A stretch of 64,000 nt of DNA from Paenibacillus sp. JJ-223 (lineage in GTDB: Bacteria > Bacillota > Bacilli > Paenibacillales > Paenibacillaceae). The stretch covers positions 1-64,000 of the forward strand of contig NZ_CAKMMP010000006.1 in assembly GCF_927798175.1 (NCBI RefSeq). The letters run 5' to 3'. The notes beneath the pieces are model-generated. The model searched no databases. It was not told where the DNA came from and worked only from the letters and a program-made list of their open reading frames with translations. The translations under genes and the position numbers were made by a program. Positions 1 to 9,731 of this stretch are shown piece after piece (the first letter of the stretch is position 1; each line of letters starts with the position of its first letter).

Positions 1-19
1 CGTCGTCCGCTCCAAATAT

Positions 20-96
20 GCGCCCTTAGCTCAGCTGGATAGAGCGTTTGACTACGAATCAAAAGGTCGGGAGTTCGAATCTCTCAGGGCGCGCCA
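20..96 (+). tRNA. tRNA-Arg (ACG)
   Basis: Seven-base acceptor arms at 20-26 and 86-92 pair, and the 3' CCA is encoded (94-96). The anticodon stem TTTGA/TCAAA encloses the loop CTACGAA, giving anticodon ACG. The T arm carries GTTCGAAT. It is the first of three closely spaced tRNA genes ending at the hairpin near 277. Confidence 0.97.
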
Positions 97-109
97 TTTA
101 ATTAAATAA

Positions 110-190
110 GCCGGTGTGGCGGAATGGCAGACGCGCTCGACTCAAAATCGAGTGGGGAGACCCGTGGAGGTTCGAGTCCTCTCACCGGTA
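110..190 (+). tRNA. tRNA-Leu (CAA)
   Basis: A class II tRNA with a long variable arm. Acceptor arms 110-116 and 183-189 pair, with a G-U first pair. The anticodon stem CTCGA/TCGAG encloses CTCAAAA, giving anticodon CAA, which reads UUG. No CCA is encoded, unlike the preceding Arg gene. Confidence 0.96.
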
Positions 191-195
191 TTTAA

Positions 196-269
196 CGGGA
201 TGTAGCTCAGCTTGGTAGAGCACCTGGTTTGGGACCAGGGGGTCGCATGTTCAAATCGTGTCATCCCGA
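196..269 (+). tRNA. tRNA-Pro (TGG)
   Basis: Acceptor arms CGGGATG (196-202) and CATCCCG (262-268) pair. The anticodon stem CCTGG/CCAGG encloses TTTGGGA, giving anticodon TGG. The T loop is TTCAAAT. No 3' CCA is encoded. It is followed at once by a terminator hairpin. Confidence 0.96.
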
Positions 270-276
270 TCTTTCG

Positions 277-311
277 AAAGACGGACTATCATAATAGATA
301 GTCCGTCTTTA
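277..311 (+). terminator. Terminator of the tRNA cluster
   Basis: A perfect 14-bp inverted repeat (277-290 with 297-310) with a six-base loop, ending in CTTTATTG. It lies eight bases after tRNA-Pro and should end the tRNA transcript. The U tract is short. Confidence 0.75.
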
Positions 312-342
312 TTGTTTTCCATGAGAGAAACTGTTTTATTTT

Positions 343-372
343 GCATAAAGCTGAGCCCTTTCGGTCACAATA
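343..372 (+). promoter_or_regulatory. Sigma-G-like promoter for bofC
   Basis: GCATA (343-347) and CACAATA (366-372) are 18 bases apart. They resemble the forespore sigma-G elements GYATR and CATNHTA, with one mismatch in the -10. The -10 ends about 30 bases before the bofC start. In B. subtilis bofC is a sigma-G gene, so position and function agree. The call rests on inspection of short motifs only. Confidence 0.5.
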
Positions 373-401
373 TCCTTAAAACAGGGATAGAAGGGGTTCA
401 T

Positions 402-1103
402 GTGAACACATTTAAGCTCAGAAAACAATTAAAGCGACGTTGGCGTCGATGGAAACGCACAGCATGGATGGCTGTAGCTTTGATAACGATCACGGTGTTG
501 GCGGGTAGTGGATTGTCCATCTCTTCGCATGTTCAGCGGCTGCTGACAACCCATTTCGGTGAGGCTAAGGCTGTTATGGGGCTTGCCGAACCGGAAGCAC
601 AGGTGACGGAAAAAGCGCAAATGGTGTTGAAGCAATTGGGAACGGACCCAGATCGGTTAACTCGGGTTGTCCTCGAGACACGTTATATTTGCGGGATTGA
701 AACGGAGCAGTTGGGGCGTTTAACGAATTCGCAGCTAGAAGCATTGTTGCTTCAGCATCCTGAATGGGAGCCCGAATTGAAAAGTACTGATCTTGTTCAA
801 GTCAGTCAACAGATTGACGATCTTTCACCGTTGTGCAAAGAGAAGGCGTATATCAGCGTCGATGCCGTAGGGAATTTAAATTTATATGAAGGACGTCCAA
901 CCAAGGAGAAAGTCATCCGGACATTTTTTCAAATGGATGTGGGTTCCCTCGAATCTTCTTTGCCGGAAGGGGTATTGGAACAATTGCAGCAAGGGATACG
1001 CGTACAGGACAAAGATGAATATAACAGTGTGATCTCCACATTTAGCGATTATGCCCTCGATCGGGAGTATGAAGCAGCACAGCCTGTGCAAAGCGGCGGG
1101 TAA
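402..1103 (+). CDS. bofC: BofC, forespore intercompartmental signalling protein
   Basis: In B. subtilis, BofC is secreted from the forespore and restrains the SpoIVB protease, which times pro-sigma-K processing in the mother cell. Here GTG 402 follows AAGGGG with five-base spacing; upstream codons in this frame run back into tRNA-Pro and are not likely to be translated. The 233-residue product starts with a very basic segment (KLRKQLKRRWRRWKR) and one hydrophobic stretch of about 20 residues, a signal or anchor sequence. The C-terminal half (ETRYICGIETEQLG to the end) carries the BofC-type domain. It is longer than the B. subtilis protein (about 170 residues). The position before ruv matches B. 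subtilis. Confidence 0.85.
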   Translation: MNTFKLRKQLKRRWRRWKRTAWMAVALITITVLAGSGLSISSHVQRLLTTHFGEAKAVMGLAEPEAQVTEKAQMVLKQLGTDPDRLTRVVLETRYICGIETEQLGRLTNSQLEALLLQHPEWEPELKSTDLVQVSQQIDDLSPLCKEKAYISVDAVGNLNLYEGRPTKEKVIRTFFQMDVGSLESSLPEGVLEQLQQGIRVQDKDEYNSVISTFSDYALDREYEAAQPVQSGG

Positions 1104-1134
1104 AAACAAACCAACATAATAGGTGGAGTGTGCC

Positions 1135-1158
1135 AAGGCATCGTCGGATGCCTTTTTT
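1135..1158 (+). terminator. bofC terminator
   Basis: AAGGCATC (1135-1142) pairs with GATGCCTT (1147-1154) around a GTCG loop, followed by a T run. It separates bofC from the ruv operon. Confidence 0.85.
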
Positions 1159-1210
1159 GCATTGTTGAAAATGATCGAAACTCATCAAATGATGCGGCAT
1201 CATCGTCTCG

Positions 1211-1252
1211 ACAAAGTTTTTCCTGCCGCAGGATCATAAACTTTGTTATAAT
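1211..1252 (+). promoter_or_regulatory. Extended -10 promoter of ruvCAB inside an inverted repeat
   Basis: TGTTATAAT (1244-1252) is a perfect extended -10 (TGnTATAAT). No good -35 lies 17 bases upstream. The -10 overlaps the 3' arm of a nested inverted repeat: ACAAAGTTT (1211-1219) with AAACTTTGT (1238-1246) outside, and TCCTGC/GCAGGA (1221-1233) inside. The repeat could be an operator or a relic hairpin. Confidence 0.55.
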
Positions 1253-1261
1253 GAAATGAAC

Positions 1262-1275
1262 GATACATATGTTCG
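1262..1275 (+). promoter_or_regulatory. LexA-like SOS box before ruvC
   Basis: The 14-mer GATACATATGTTCG resembles the Gram-positive SOS box CGAACRNRYGTTCG. The right half GTTCG and the central ACATATGT fit; the left half is degenerate. It lies just downstream of the ruvC -10, where a bound repressor would block initiation. ruvAB is SOS-regulated in B. subtilis, so the placement makes sense. Confidence 0.55.
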
Positions 1276-1293
1276 CTTTATTGTAAGGGAGAG

Positions 1294-1803
1294 ATGGTTT
1301 TGCGTTTTTTGGGGATCGACCCGGGGATAGCGATTGTCGGCTTTGGTTTTGTGGACAAAATCGGAAGCCAGGTAAAGCCTGTGCAGTACGGCTGCATTCA
1401 AACCGAGGCTCATACGCCCGAAGAAGAACGGCTGCTTCATGTGTATGAGGGCATGGTGCAGTTGATTGATAAATATAAACCGGATGCGATTGCGCTGGAG
1501 AAGTTGTTTTTTAACCGAAACGTGACGACAGCCATGTCTGTCAGCCAAGCGAGAGGGGTCATGGTGCTTGCAGCAGCTCAGAAAGGGCTGCCGATCGCGG
1601 AATATACGCCAATGCAAATTAAACAGGCCATCGTGGGTTACGGCAAGGCGGAGAAACGCCAGGTGCAGGAGATGGTTCGTATGTTTTTGCGTTTGCAGGC
1701 CATTCCGAAACCGGACGACGTGGCGGATGCGCTAGCCGTAGCCGTTTGTCACGCCCACTCATACACACTAAATAACAAGTTGAATGAGGTATTGCGAAAA
1801 TGA
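1294..1803 (+). CDS. ruvC: RuvC, Holliday junction resolvase
   Basis: RuvC is the endonuclease that cuts four-way DNA junctions bound by RuvAB. The 169-residue protein has the RNase H-like fold signatures: LGIDPG near residues 6-11, ALEKLFF near 68, and DDVADALAVA near 141-150, which supply the four acidic catalytic residues. ATG 1294 follows AAGGGAG closely; TTG 1300 has a better-spaced ribosome site and would give the more usual short N-terminus, so the exact start is uncertain. The last codons overlap ruvA in an ATGA junction, implying translational coupling. B. subtilis lacks a canonical ruvC at this place and uses RecU, so this gene is a difference from that species. Confidence 0.93.
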   Translation: MVLRFLGIDPGIAIVGFGFVDKIGSQVKPVQYGCIQTEAHTPEEERLLHVYEGMVQLIDKYKPDAIALEKLFFNRNVTTAMSVSQARGVMVLAAAQKGLPIAEYTPMQIKQAIVGYGKAEKRQVQEMVRMFLRLQAIPKPDDVADALAVAVCHAHSYTLNNKLNEVLRK

Positions 1804-2414
1804 TAGATTTTCTTAGAGGACAGTTTGTGCTTGTGGAGAATGAATATATTGTGTTGGATGTGCATGGAGTGGGGTATCGCGTGTTCTGCCCTAATCCCTT
1901 TGTTTTTGCCAAACAAGAAGGGGAAATCACGGTGTATATTCATCACCATGTACGTGAAGACGCAATCCTTTTGTTTGGTTTTGCATCCCGGGATGAGCAG
2001 CGTCTTTTCCGCAAATTGATTGAGGTATCCGGCATCGGGCCGCGGGTTGCATTGGGGATTCTGGCAGGGGGAACGCCTGAGCATGTCGTTACGGCGATTT
2101 ATCAAGAGAACATTACGTTCCTGACCAAATTGCCGGGAATCGGCAAAAAGACGGCACAGCGCATGATTTTGGACCTGAAGGACAAATTGGACGGCTTCGG
2201 TACGGCTGCATTGGCGACAGGGTTGTTTGCCCCTCCGTCGGAGGAACAGGGCAGCGGGTCTGCGTGGGATGAAGCTCGAGAAGGCTTGAAGGCATTGGGT
2301 TACACGGACAGCGAGCTGGATAAAGTATGGCTGAAGCTCAAAAAAGACGCCACTGCGGCAGATTCGGTGGATGTGCTGATGAAGCGGGCGCTGCAGATGC
2401 TGTTTAAAGGATAG
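1800..2414 (+). CDS. ruvA: RuvA, Holliday junction DNA-binding subunit
   Basis: RuvA holds the Holliday junction in a square-planar form and recruits the RuvB motors. At 204 residues it has family length. An N-terminal OB-fold begins MIDFLRGQF. Two helix-hairpin-helix motifs follow (VSGIGPRVALGIL near 77-89 and LPGIGKKTAQRM near 110-121). A C-terminal three-helix domain that contacts RuvB (EAREGLKALGY onward) comes after an acidic linker. ATG 1800 overlaps the ruvC stop. Confidence 0.97.
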   Translation: MIDFLRGQFVLVENEYIVLDVHGVGYRVFCPNPFVFAKQEGEITVYIHHHVREDAILLFGFASRDEQRLFRKLIEVSGIGPRVALGILAGGTPEHVVTAIYQENITFLTKLPGIGKKTAQRMILDLKDKLDGFGTAALATGLFAPPSEEQGSGSAWDEAREGLKALGYTDSELDKVWLKLKKDATAADSVDVLMKRALQMLFKG

Positions 2415-2488
2415 CGAGCTGATCGGTGACAGACCATTTCAGACAACCAAGTCAACCAAGCAGCCAGCAAAGAAGGTAGGGATATAAC

Positions 2489-3499
2489 ATGGAAGACCGG
2501 ATTATTTCCGCCAACCTGATGATGGAGGACCAAGCTGTGGAGCTGAGCCTGCGTCCCCGGTATTTGAACGAGTATATCGGACAGAATCAGGTCAAGGAAA
2601 ATTTGAAAATATACATCGAAGCCGCAAAAATGCGTAATGAAGCGTTGGACCACGTGCTGTTGTACGGTCCTCCCGGACTGGGGAAAACAACGCTGGCCAA
2701 TATTATCGCGAACGAGCTCGGCGTGAATCTAAGAACGACGTCGGGCCCTGCGATTGAACGTCCAGGAGACTTGGCTGCGCTTTTGACCAACCTGCAGGAA
2801 GGTGACGTCTTGTTCATTGACGAGATTCACCGCTTGCATCGTACCGTGGAAGAAGTCATGTACCCGGCCATGGAGGATTTTGCGCTGGATATTATGATCG
2901 GCAAAGGCCCGAGTGCACGTTCCGTGCGTCTGGATTTGCCTCCATTTACGCTGATCGGTGCAACGACGCGTGCGGGATTGTTGTCGGCTCCGCTCCGCGA
3001 TCGTTTCGGCGTGATCAGTCGTTTGGAATTTTACACGGTGGATGAACTTGCGTTTATCGTGTCGAGGGCTTCGGAAATTCTTGGCGTCGACATCGTGGGC
3101 GATGCGGCAGAGGAGATTGCCCTTCGTTCTCGCGGTACGCCGCGGATTGCTAACCGTCTCTTGAAAAGGGTACGGGATTTCGCCCAAGTGCGGGGGGACG
3201 GCATGATCACGCAGGCTTTGGCAGAAGAGGCGTTGAAACGTTTGCAGATCGACCCGAGAGGGTTGGACGAAATCGACCATAAGATGCTCAAATCCATGAT
3301 TCAAAGTTTCAAAGGAGGCCCGGTCGGGCTGGATACGATAGCTGCCACCATCGGGGAAGAGAGCCAAACGATTGAGGACGTATACGAGCCTTATTTGCTG
3401 CAGATCGGCATGCTTCAACGAACTCCGAGGGGCAGGGTGGTCACGGATTTGGCGTATCACCATCTGGGCATTCCCCTTCCGCCAAGGGACGGGAAGTAA
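2489..3499 (+). CDS. ruvB: RuvB, branch migration ATPase
   Basis: RuvB is the hexameric AAA+ motor that drives branch migration with RuvA. The 336 residues match the family. Walker A is GPPGLGKTT (near 60-68), Walker B is LFIDEIHRL (near 108-116), and GATTRAG is the sensor region. The C-terminal winged helix includes [16 protein letters not shown]. It lies 74 bases after ruvA, so it is probably co-transcribed with ruvCA. Confidence 0.98.
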   Translation: MEDRIISANLMMEDQAVELSLRPRYLNEYIGQNQVKENLKIYIEAAKMRNEALDHVLLYGPPGLGKTTLANIIANELGVNLRTTSGPAIERPGDLAALLTNLQEGDVLFIDEIHRLHRTVEEVMYPAMEDFALDIMIGKGPSARSVRLDLPPFTLIGATTRAGLLSAPLRDRFGVISRLEFYTVDELAFIVSRASEILGVDIVGDAAEEIALRSRGTPRIANRLLKRVRDFAQVRGDGMITQALAEEALKRLQIDPRGLDEIDHKMLKSMIQSFKGGPVGLDTIAATIGEESQTIEDVYEPYLLQIGMLQRTPRGRVVTDLAYHHLGIPLPPRDGK

Positions 3500-3605
3500 T
3501 GGTTGGATGGAGCATCTGACGCAACATCAACGATAAAAAGAAGCTCATAAGCAGGACGCATATTTCCGATAATCCAATGGATATAGCATGGAGAGGAGTT
3601 TGATT

Positions 3606-5693
3606 GTGGGAAGAGCGAGGAATACAAACAAGTGGAGCAGACGCATTAAGGTTTTTGCGGCGGCATTGCTGACTGCGGGATGCCTGCAGTTGCCTGCCTA
3701 TGCGGCAGAAAGCGACGGCCAAACGATCCGGGTTGCGATGTTTGCGAACCTGGGAAGCACGTACAAATCGACAACACCGCTTATTACGCTGGAATCCACG
3801 GGAAAATGGAGCATTGGTTCTGACAGCGGAGCCAACTTAAGCATCCCTGCAGGGCAAATCCGATTCAGCGCGGACGGTTATAGGGTTAAAGTGTTGGAAA
3901 CGACCGATTTCCAAACGGCGTCGGCTGCGGCTAAACGGTTACAGGCCACTGCGGACACGCCGCTGCTGTTTACAACAACGGTCAACGGCAAAGAGACCTA
4001 TCAGCTGTATACAGGCAATTATGCGACAGCAGCGCAGGCCGGACAAGCCGTAGCCCGTGTCCAAAACACGGCTGCAGCCCAACTTGGCGGCCAGAAACCG
4101 GTGGTTACCGGAAGCAAACGGCTGACGACGGGCACGTACAGTTCGCTTGAGGAGGCGCAGGCAGCACAGGCGACTTTGCTGTCGGCAGGCATTACGGCTT
4201 ATCCTGTGCTCCAATTGGGGGCAAATGCTTCGGGATACGCGGTTTGGGTGGGCGAAGCCTCCACGGATGCAGAGCTTGCGGCACTGAAAACAACGGTTGA
4301 TGCTCAAGCACCTGGTTTGAGTTTATCTACAGTGAATGACGGTCAACCCGGGCTGATCATCCGTACGGATGCAGGACTCAGCCTGGATGCTCTCAAAACG
4401 GCAGCACATTATACGATGGCAGGCACCAATGCCAAAGCTTTGGTACAGGGAGACGGCAGCGGAATCAAAGTCGCGGAGCGTTCACAGCGGACCTACCGCG
4501 GCGATATGGAAGTCAGCATCGTTAACGGGGACCTGGCTCTGGTCAACGTTGTACCGCTGGAGCAATACCTGTATTCAGTCGTGGGCGCAGAAGTGTATTC
4601 CTCGTGGCCGGCAGAGGCGTTAAAAGCTCAGGCTGTAGCAGCGCGTTCCTATGCGCTTCAGCAGGGTGACCGCTTCAAGATTGCCAATGTCGTGGATACA
4701 ACGCTCAGCCAGGCCTACAACGGAATGGGATCCGAGAATGACAAAGTAAACAGCGCCGTCGATGCGACCGCGGGCGAAGTGGTCAAGAGCGGCGGAAAAA
4801 TCGTCGAGGCTGTGTTCTCGTCCAATGCGGGCGGGCAGACGGCGCATCCTTCCGAAGTTTGGAACGGCGCAGAAGGTGTATTCAACACGGTTGACAGCTC
4901 GGGAGATATTGCGGCGCAGGCAGGACTGCACACGTGGTATCACGTGTTTCTAAGCTCGGGGGTCAGCGGATATATACGCGAAGACAACGTGAAGGAACTC
5001 TCTTCCCAAACGAATGCAGGGCTATCCAAAGTAACGGTTACGGCCCAAAATACCAACGTGCGACCGATTCCGATGATCCAGTCCAATGTGAACCCGGTGG
5101 CAAAAATGAATCCAGGCAACGAAGCCGTAGTTTTGGCGAAAGTGCCTGAATCAAATACGTATTCCTGGGTAAGAGGCCCGTTTACTTCAGCTCAACTAGT
5201 CAAAACCCTTCAAGGCAAAACGACATCCTCGGTACCGTCAGCCATCTCCACGTTGGAGGTAACGAAACGGGGGCCGTCGGGAAGGGCGCTCGAAGTCAGT
5301 GCCAACGGACAGCCGATGACCGTGAAGTATGCGGACACCTATCGTTCTGCATTGGGCGGGTTGCCGAGCACATTATTTGATATTGCCGGTACCGGAAGTT
5401 ATACTGTATTAGGCGCTGACGGCGTGCAAGCCAGCAAAACCGGGGCGAACGGCGCAGCCGTGTTATCGGCTTCCGGGACGGGCACATCGTCCGGAAACGC
5501 ACTCGTCGTCATGAGCGGGGACGGAACGGCCAGAGCCGTAACCCAAGGCCAAACCTTCATGTTTATCGGTCAGGGCAATGGCCATGGTCTGGGGTTGTCC
5601 CAGTGGGGTGCCAAAGGCATGGCGGATGAAGGGTATGATTACCAGGCCATTTTGAAACACTATTACCAAAATGCGACTATTGTTAAGGAATGA
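3606..5693 (+). CDS. SpoIID/LytB-domain protein with a SPOR-like region
   Basis: The start chosen is GTG 3606, seven bases after an AGGAG; the ATG at 3588 lacks a ribosome site. A basic N-terminus and a hydrophobic segment ending AYAAES form a signal peptide. Residues of roughly 80-200 hold two stretches rich in alternating Ala and aromatic residues that resemble SPOR or sporulation-repeat modules, which bind denuded glycan. The SpoIID domain follows: [40 protein letters not shown], and the terminal [15 protein letters not shown]. SpoIID-family enzymes are lytic transglycosylases for peptidoglycan without stem peptides; the acidic residue of GAEV is the likely catalytic one. At 695 residues it is about twice the size of sporulation SpoIID. 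The gene runs with ruvB and queA. Confidence 0.85.
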   Translation: MGRARNTNKWSRRIKVFAAALLTAGCLQLPAYAAESDGQTIRVAMFANLGSTYKSTTPLITLESTGKWSIGSDSGANLSIPAGQIRFSADGYRVKVLETTDFQTASAAAKRLQATADTPLLFTTTVNGKETYQLYTGNYATAAQAGQAVARVQNTAAAQLGGQKPVVTGSKRLTTGTYSSLEEAQAAQATLLSAGITAYPVLQLGANASGYAVWVGEASTDAELAALKTTVDAQAPGLSLSTVNDGQPGLIIRTDAGLSLDALKTAAHYTMAGTNAKALVQGDGSGIKVAERSQRTYRGDMEVSIVNGDLALVNVVPLEQYLYSVVGAEVYSSWPAEALKAQAVAARSYALQQGDRFKIANVVDTTLSQAYNGMGSENDKVNSAVDATAGEVVKSGGKIVEAVFSSNAGGQTAHPSEVWNGAEGVFNTVDSSGDIAAQAGLHTWYHVFLSSGVSGYIREDNVKELSSQTNAGLSKVTVTAQNTNVRPIPMIQSNVNPVAKMNPGNEAVVLAKVPESNTYSWVRGPFTSAQLVKTLQGKTTSSVPSAISTLEVTKRGPSGRALEVSANGQPMTVKYADTYRSALGGLPSTLFDIAGTGSYTVLGADGVQASKTGANGAAVLSASGTGTSSGNALVVMSGDGTARAVTQGQTFMFIGQGNGHGLGLSQWGAKGMADEGYDYQAILKHYYQNATIVKE

Positions 5694-5700
5694 ATTTAAG

Positions 5701-6729
5701 ATGAATGTGGATCTATATAATTTTGAACTGCCGGAAGAGCTGATCGCGCAGACGCCGTTGCTTGAGCGCACGGCGTCCCGGCTGCTTACGTTGAACAAGG
5801 AAACGGGCGAGGTTCACCACCGCAAGTTTCCGGATATTATCGACTTTTTTGAGCCGGGAGACACGCTTGTTTTGAATGATACCCGTGTCCTCCCTGCACG
5901 GTTGTTCGGAACAAAGCAGGACACCGGAGCCAAAGCCGAAGTGCTTTTGCTCAAAAATGTGGAGGGAGACCGCTGGGAAGCGCTGGTCAAACCAGGGAAA
6001 AAGCTGAAAGCGGGATCGGTCATCGTATTCAGCGATGAGCTGAAGGCCGTGATCGACGAAGAAGGCGAAATGGGTGCCCGAATGCTCACTTTTATGTATA
6101 CCGGCATTTTTCAGGAGATTTTGGACCGCTTGGGAGAGATGCCGCTTCCTCCATACATCAAGGAGACCCTTGATGATCGGGAGCGGTACCAGACGGTATA
6201 TGCGAAGCATGAAGGATCGGCTGCGGCACCGACGGCGGGCCTGCATTTTACGGATGAACTGCTCGACCGCATCCGCGCGAAAGGCGTCAACATTGCTTTC
6301 ATCACGCTGCACGTCGGTTTGGGAACATTCCGGCCGATGTCCGTGGATGTCGTTGAAGAGCATGTGATGCATGAGGAGTACTATTCATTGTCTCAGGAAA
6401 CGGCCGATTTGATCAATGACACGAAAAAGAGGGGTAACCGCGTATTCGCCGTTGGCACGACGAGTTGTCGTACGCTGGAAACGGTAGGCAGCCAGTCCGA
6501 GGACGGCTTGCTTAAGGAAAGCAGCGGCTGGACGAGCATTTTCATTTATCCGGGCTATTCCTTCAAAGTCATTGATGGCATGCTGACAAATTTCCATTTG
6601 CCGAAGTCGACGCTGGTCATGCTGGTCAGTGCGCTTGCCGGCAGGGAACACATTATGGATGCATACGCGGAAGCGATCCGCGAGCGGTATCGGTTTTTCA
6701 GTTTTGGCGACGCCATGCTGATCTATTGA
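5701..6729 (+). CDS. queA: QueA, S-adenosylmethionine:tRNA ribosyltransferase-isomerase
   Basis: QueA transfers and rearranges the ribosyl part of SAM onto preQ1 in tRNA, giving epoxyqueuosine at wobble position 34. ATG 5701 is chosen because the product then starts [17 protein letters not shown], typical of the family, with AAGGAA ten bases upstream. The 342 residues equal the B. subtilis length. Conserved blocks seen are [35 protein letters not shown] and [15 protein letters not shown]. It is followed by tgt, the preceding enzyme of the same pathway. Confidence 0.97.
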   Translation: MNVDLYNFELPEELIAQTPLLERTASRLLTLNKETGEVHHRKFPDIIDFFEPGDTLVLNDTRVLPARLFGTKQDTGAKAEVLLLKNVEGDRWEALVKPGKKLKAGSVIVFSDELKAVIDEEGEMGARMLTFMYTGIFQEILDRLGEMPLPPYIKETLDDRERYQTVYAKHEGSAAAPTAGLHFTDELLDRIRAKGVNIAFITLHVGLGTFRPMSVDVVEEHVMHEEYYSLSQETADLINDTKKRGNRVFAVGTTSCRTLETVGSQSEDGLLKESSGWTSIFIYPGYSFKVIDGMLTNFHLPKSTLVMLVSALAGREHIMDAYAEAIRERYRFFSFGDAMLIY

Positions 6730-6770
6730 TTCGGCGGAATTTACGAATATTTTTCAGAGGATGATTATAA

Positions 6771-7910
<1,140 letters not shown>

Positions 7911-7974
7911 TCGGGTTTTGCGGAACCTGGGAGCCACGAACGAATTGGTGAAAAGCTGATAAGGGGGAGTCCAT

Positions 7975-8286
7975 ATGTTTCAAGGAATGACTGCGAGCGC
8001 AGCGGCAGGCGGAGGCGGAATTCTCGGCCTGATCGTGCCACTGGTGCTCATGGTGGCCATTTTCTACTTTCTGATGATTCGTCCTCAGAACAAAAAACAA
8101 AAAGAACGCAACGCCATGTTGGGCCGTCTGAAAAAAGGCGACAAGATCGTAACGATTGGCGGCCTGCACGGCACCATTGCCGAAATCACGGATGATACGG
8201 TTGTATTGCGTGTAAACGATGTCACGAAGCTGACGTTTGACCGCAATGCCATCAGCAGCGCCGTAAGCCGGGAAACTGCGGAATAA
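7975..8286 (+). CDS. yajC: YajC, Sec translocon accessory subunit
   Basis: YajC is a small single-span membrane protein of the SecDF-YajC complex. The 103 residues have a short Gly/Ala-rich N-terminus, one transmembrane helix (near 15-38, ending FYFLMIRPQ), then a cytoplasmic domain beginning KKQKERNAMLGRLKKGD with VTIGGLHGTI, the family hallmark. GGGGG precedes the ATG. It ends the ruv-queA-tgt transcript, just before a strong terminator; secD and secF lie 3.6 kb downstream. Confidence 0.95.
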   Translation: MFQGMTASAAAGGGGILGLIVPLVLMVAIFYFLMIRPQNKKQKERNAMLGRLKKGDKIVTIGGLHGTIAEITDDTVVLRVNDVTKLTFDRNAISSAVSRETAE

Positions 8287-8309
8287 AGCAGACAGGCATT
8301 TTTATGAGA

Positions 8310-8346
8310 GAAAGGGAACTCCTCGGGAGCTCCCTTTCTTTTTTTG
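8310..8346 (+). terminator. Terminator after yajC
   Basis: GAAAGGGA-A-CTCC pairs with GGAG-C-TCCCTTTC (8310-8338) with one mismatch, then a long T run. It ends the ruvC-yajC transcript ahead of the opposing membrane gene. Confidence 0.9.
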
Positions 8347-8409
8347 TTTGTGATGAACGTTTGATAGAAAATGATCTGACGACTTTCCCCGCCGCTTTCG
8401 TCGTTTATT

Positions 8410-8802
8410 TCATGATTTGCGTATATTTACTCCAAAGATGCCACCCAGAGCGGAAATGACGAACGCGCTTGCGAGCTGTAGTCCGTCTTTCCAGTTAATC
8501 ACGGCATCCAGTGCCAAAAAACCGATCAACAACACGATAACACCATAAATAATACCGGTAATTCCGCCATGGTACCACCCCTTTTCGCCAGAGCGTTTGC
8601 CGGCCAGAAAACCACCGATCAATAAGGAGACGGCGTGAACGATGTAAGTATACCTGGAGAGGTCTTGTTCCCGCATGTCCGTCATCCAGAGGAAACAAGA
8701 GAGAATCAACGCCCCCAGAAACATCCACACGAATGCATGACAAAGACCGGACAAAATCGGATTGGTCAATCGGAACGGATTCATTCGTCGAATCAGCTGC
8801 AT
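8410..8802 (-). CDS. TIGR04086-type small membrane protein (YrzE-like)
   Basis: A 130-residue protein with four predicted membrane helices separated by short loops: LCHAFVWMFLGALILSC, YIVHAVSLLIGGFLAG, IIYGVIVLLIGFLAL and ASAFVISALGGIFG. The arrangement and the position after yajC fit the YrzE/TIGR04086 family, whose function is unknown. The start at 8802 follows AAGGGGG on the minus strand. It is transcribed towards yajC. Confidence 0.75.
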   Translation of the reverse strand: MQLIRRMNPFRLTNPILSGLCHAFVWMFLGALILSCFLWMTDMREQDLSRYTYIVHAVSLLIGGFLAGKRSGEKGWYHGGITGIIYGVIVLLIGFLALDAVINWKDGLQLASAFVISALGGIFGVNIRKS

Positions 8803-8982
8803 AAAGCAACCCCCTTGTACAAGTTTAAATTAATACAGTTTATGGTCAAGCCTCCCCACTTATGAACTGATTTTCCATTATATGAACAATCGAAAAACTG
8901 CATCAGCATGTGAGGTTCAGGCCAAAATAGGGATTACGCTCCAGGCTTCACTACAACTTATAATTAAGGGAGGAATCCTGTT

Positions 8983-9729
8983 GTGAACCTTTCAGATATC
9001 GGAGTACATATTTTTAGAACGATCCTGATGTATTTTATTGTTTATGGCGCCATTCGCGTCATGGGCAAACGTGAAATCGGGAAGCTGTCCATGTTTGATC
9101 TGGTCGTCTCGATCATGCTTGCTGAAATTGCCGCATTTGTTATCGAAGACACGGATAAGCCGTTGTTCCACGGCATTGTGCCCATGCTGACGGTGCTTGT
9201 GATGCAGATCGCCATGGCCTACATGAGTCTCAAAAGCCGTGGTTTGCGTTTGATGATCGACGGCAAACCCGTGGTGTTGATTTCTAAAGGCACGTTGAGT
9301 CGCGATGAAATGCGCAAACAGCGTTATAACCTTGATGATTTGCTGCTGCAGCTTCGAGAGCAAAATATAGATAGTATCAGCGAAGTGGAATACGCCATTT
9401 TGGAAACGACAGGCAAGCTTACCGTTTTCCCGAAAAATCAGAACGGGAGCGTGTCTGCAACAGGGGGCAATTTAAATTCCAACAGTATACAGAAACCGAG
9501 AAAAGATAAGGTGGACGGTTTTCAAAACATTAAATACGAAGGTTTGCCACTGCCTCTGATCATGGACGGGAAAGTTCAGGACCAGAATCTGGAGTTGATT
9601 CAGAAAACCAGATTCTGGCTCAAAAACGAGATTCAACAGAAGGGTATACTTGATTTCAAGGACGTTTTCATTTGTTCCATTGACCATAACGGAAAAATTT
9701 ACGTAAGTCCCAAAGAGGATCCGAAGTAA
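8983..9729 (+). CDS. DUF421 (YetF/YrbG-type) membrane protein
   Basis: GTG 8983 follows GGGAGGAA with good spacing. The 248-residue protein has about three N-terminal membrane helices, then the DUF421 cytoplasmic domain: GKREIGKLSMFDLVV, GKPVVLISKG, LLLQLREQNIDSISEVEYAILE and GKLTVFPK. A second variable C-terminal portion ends in a small soluble domain (FWLKNEIQQKGILDFKDV). The family is widespread in spore formers and unassigned in function. The B. subtilis homologue yrbG lies at the equivalent place. Its stop is two bases from the convergent spoVB stop. Confidence 0.85.
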   Translation: MNLSDIGVHIFRTILMYFIVYGAIRVMGKREIGKLSMFDLVVSIMLAEIAAFVIEDTDKPLFHGIVPMLTVLVMQIAMAYMSLKSRGLRLMIDGKPVVLISKGTLSRDEMRKQRYNLDDLLLQLREQNIDSISEVEYAILETTGKLTVFPKNQNGSVSATGGNLNSNSIQKPRKDKVDGFQNIKYEGLPLPLIMDGKVQDQNLELIQKTRFWLKNEIQQKGILDFKDVFICSIDHNGKIYVSPKEDPK

Positions 9730-9731
9730 AG

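Noticed and set aside
258-401. Extension of bofC upstream into tRNA-Pro
   Set aside because: The frame is open by chance through the tRNA and its terminator; GTG 402 has the ribosome site.
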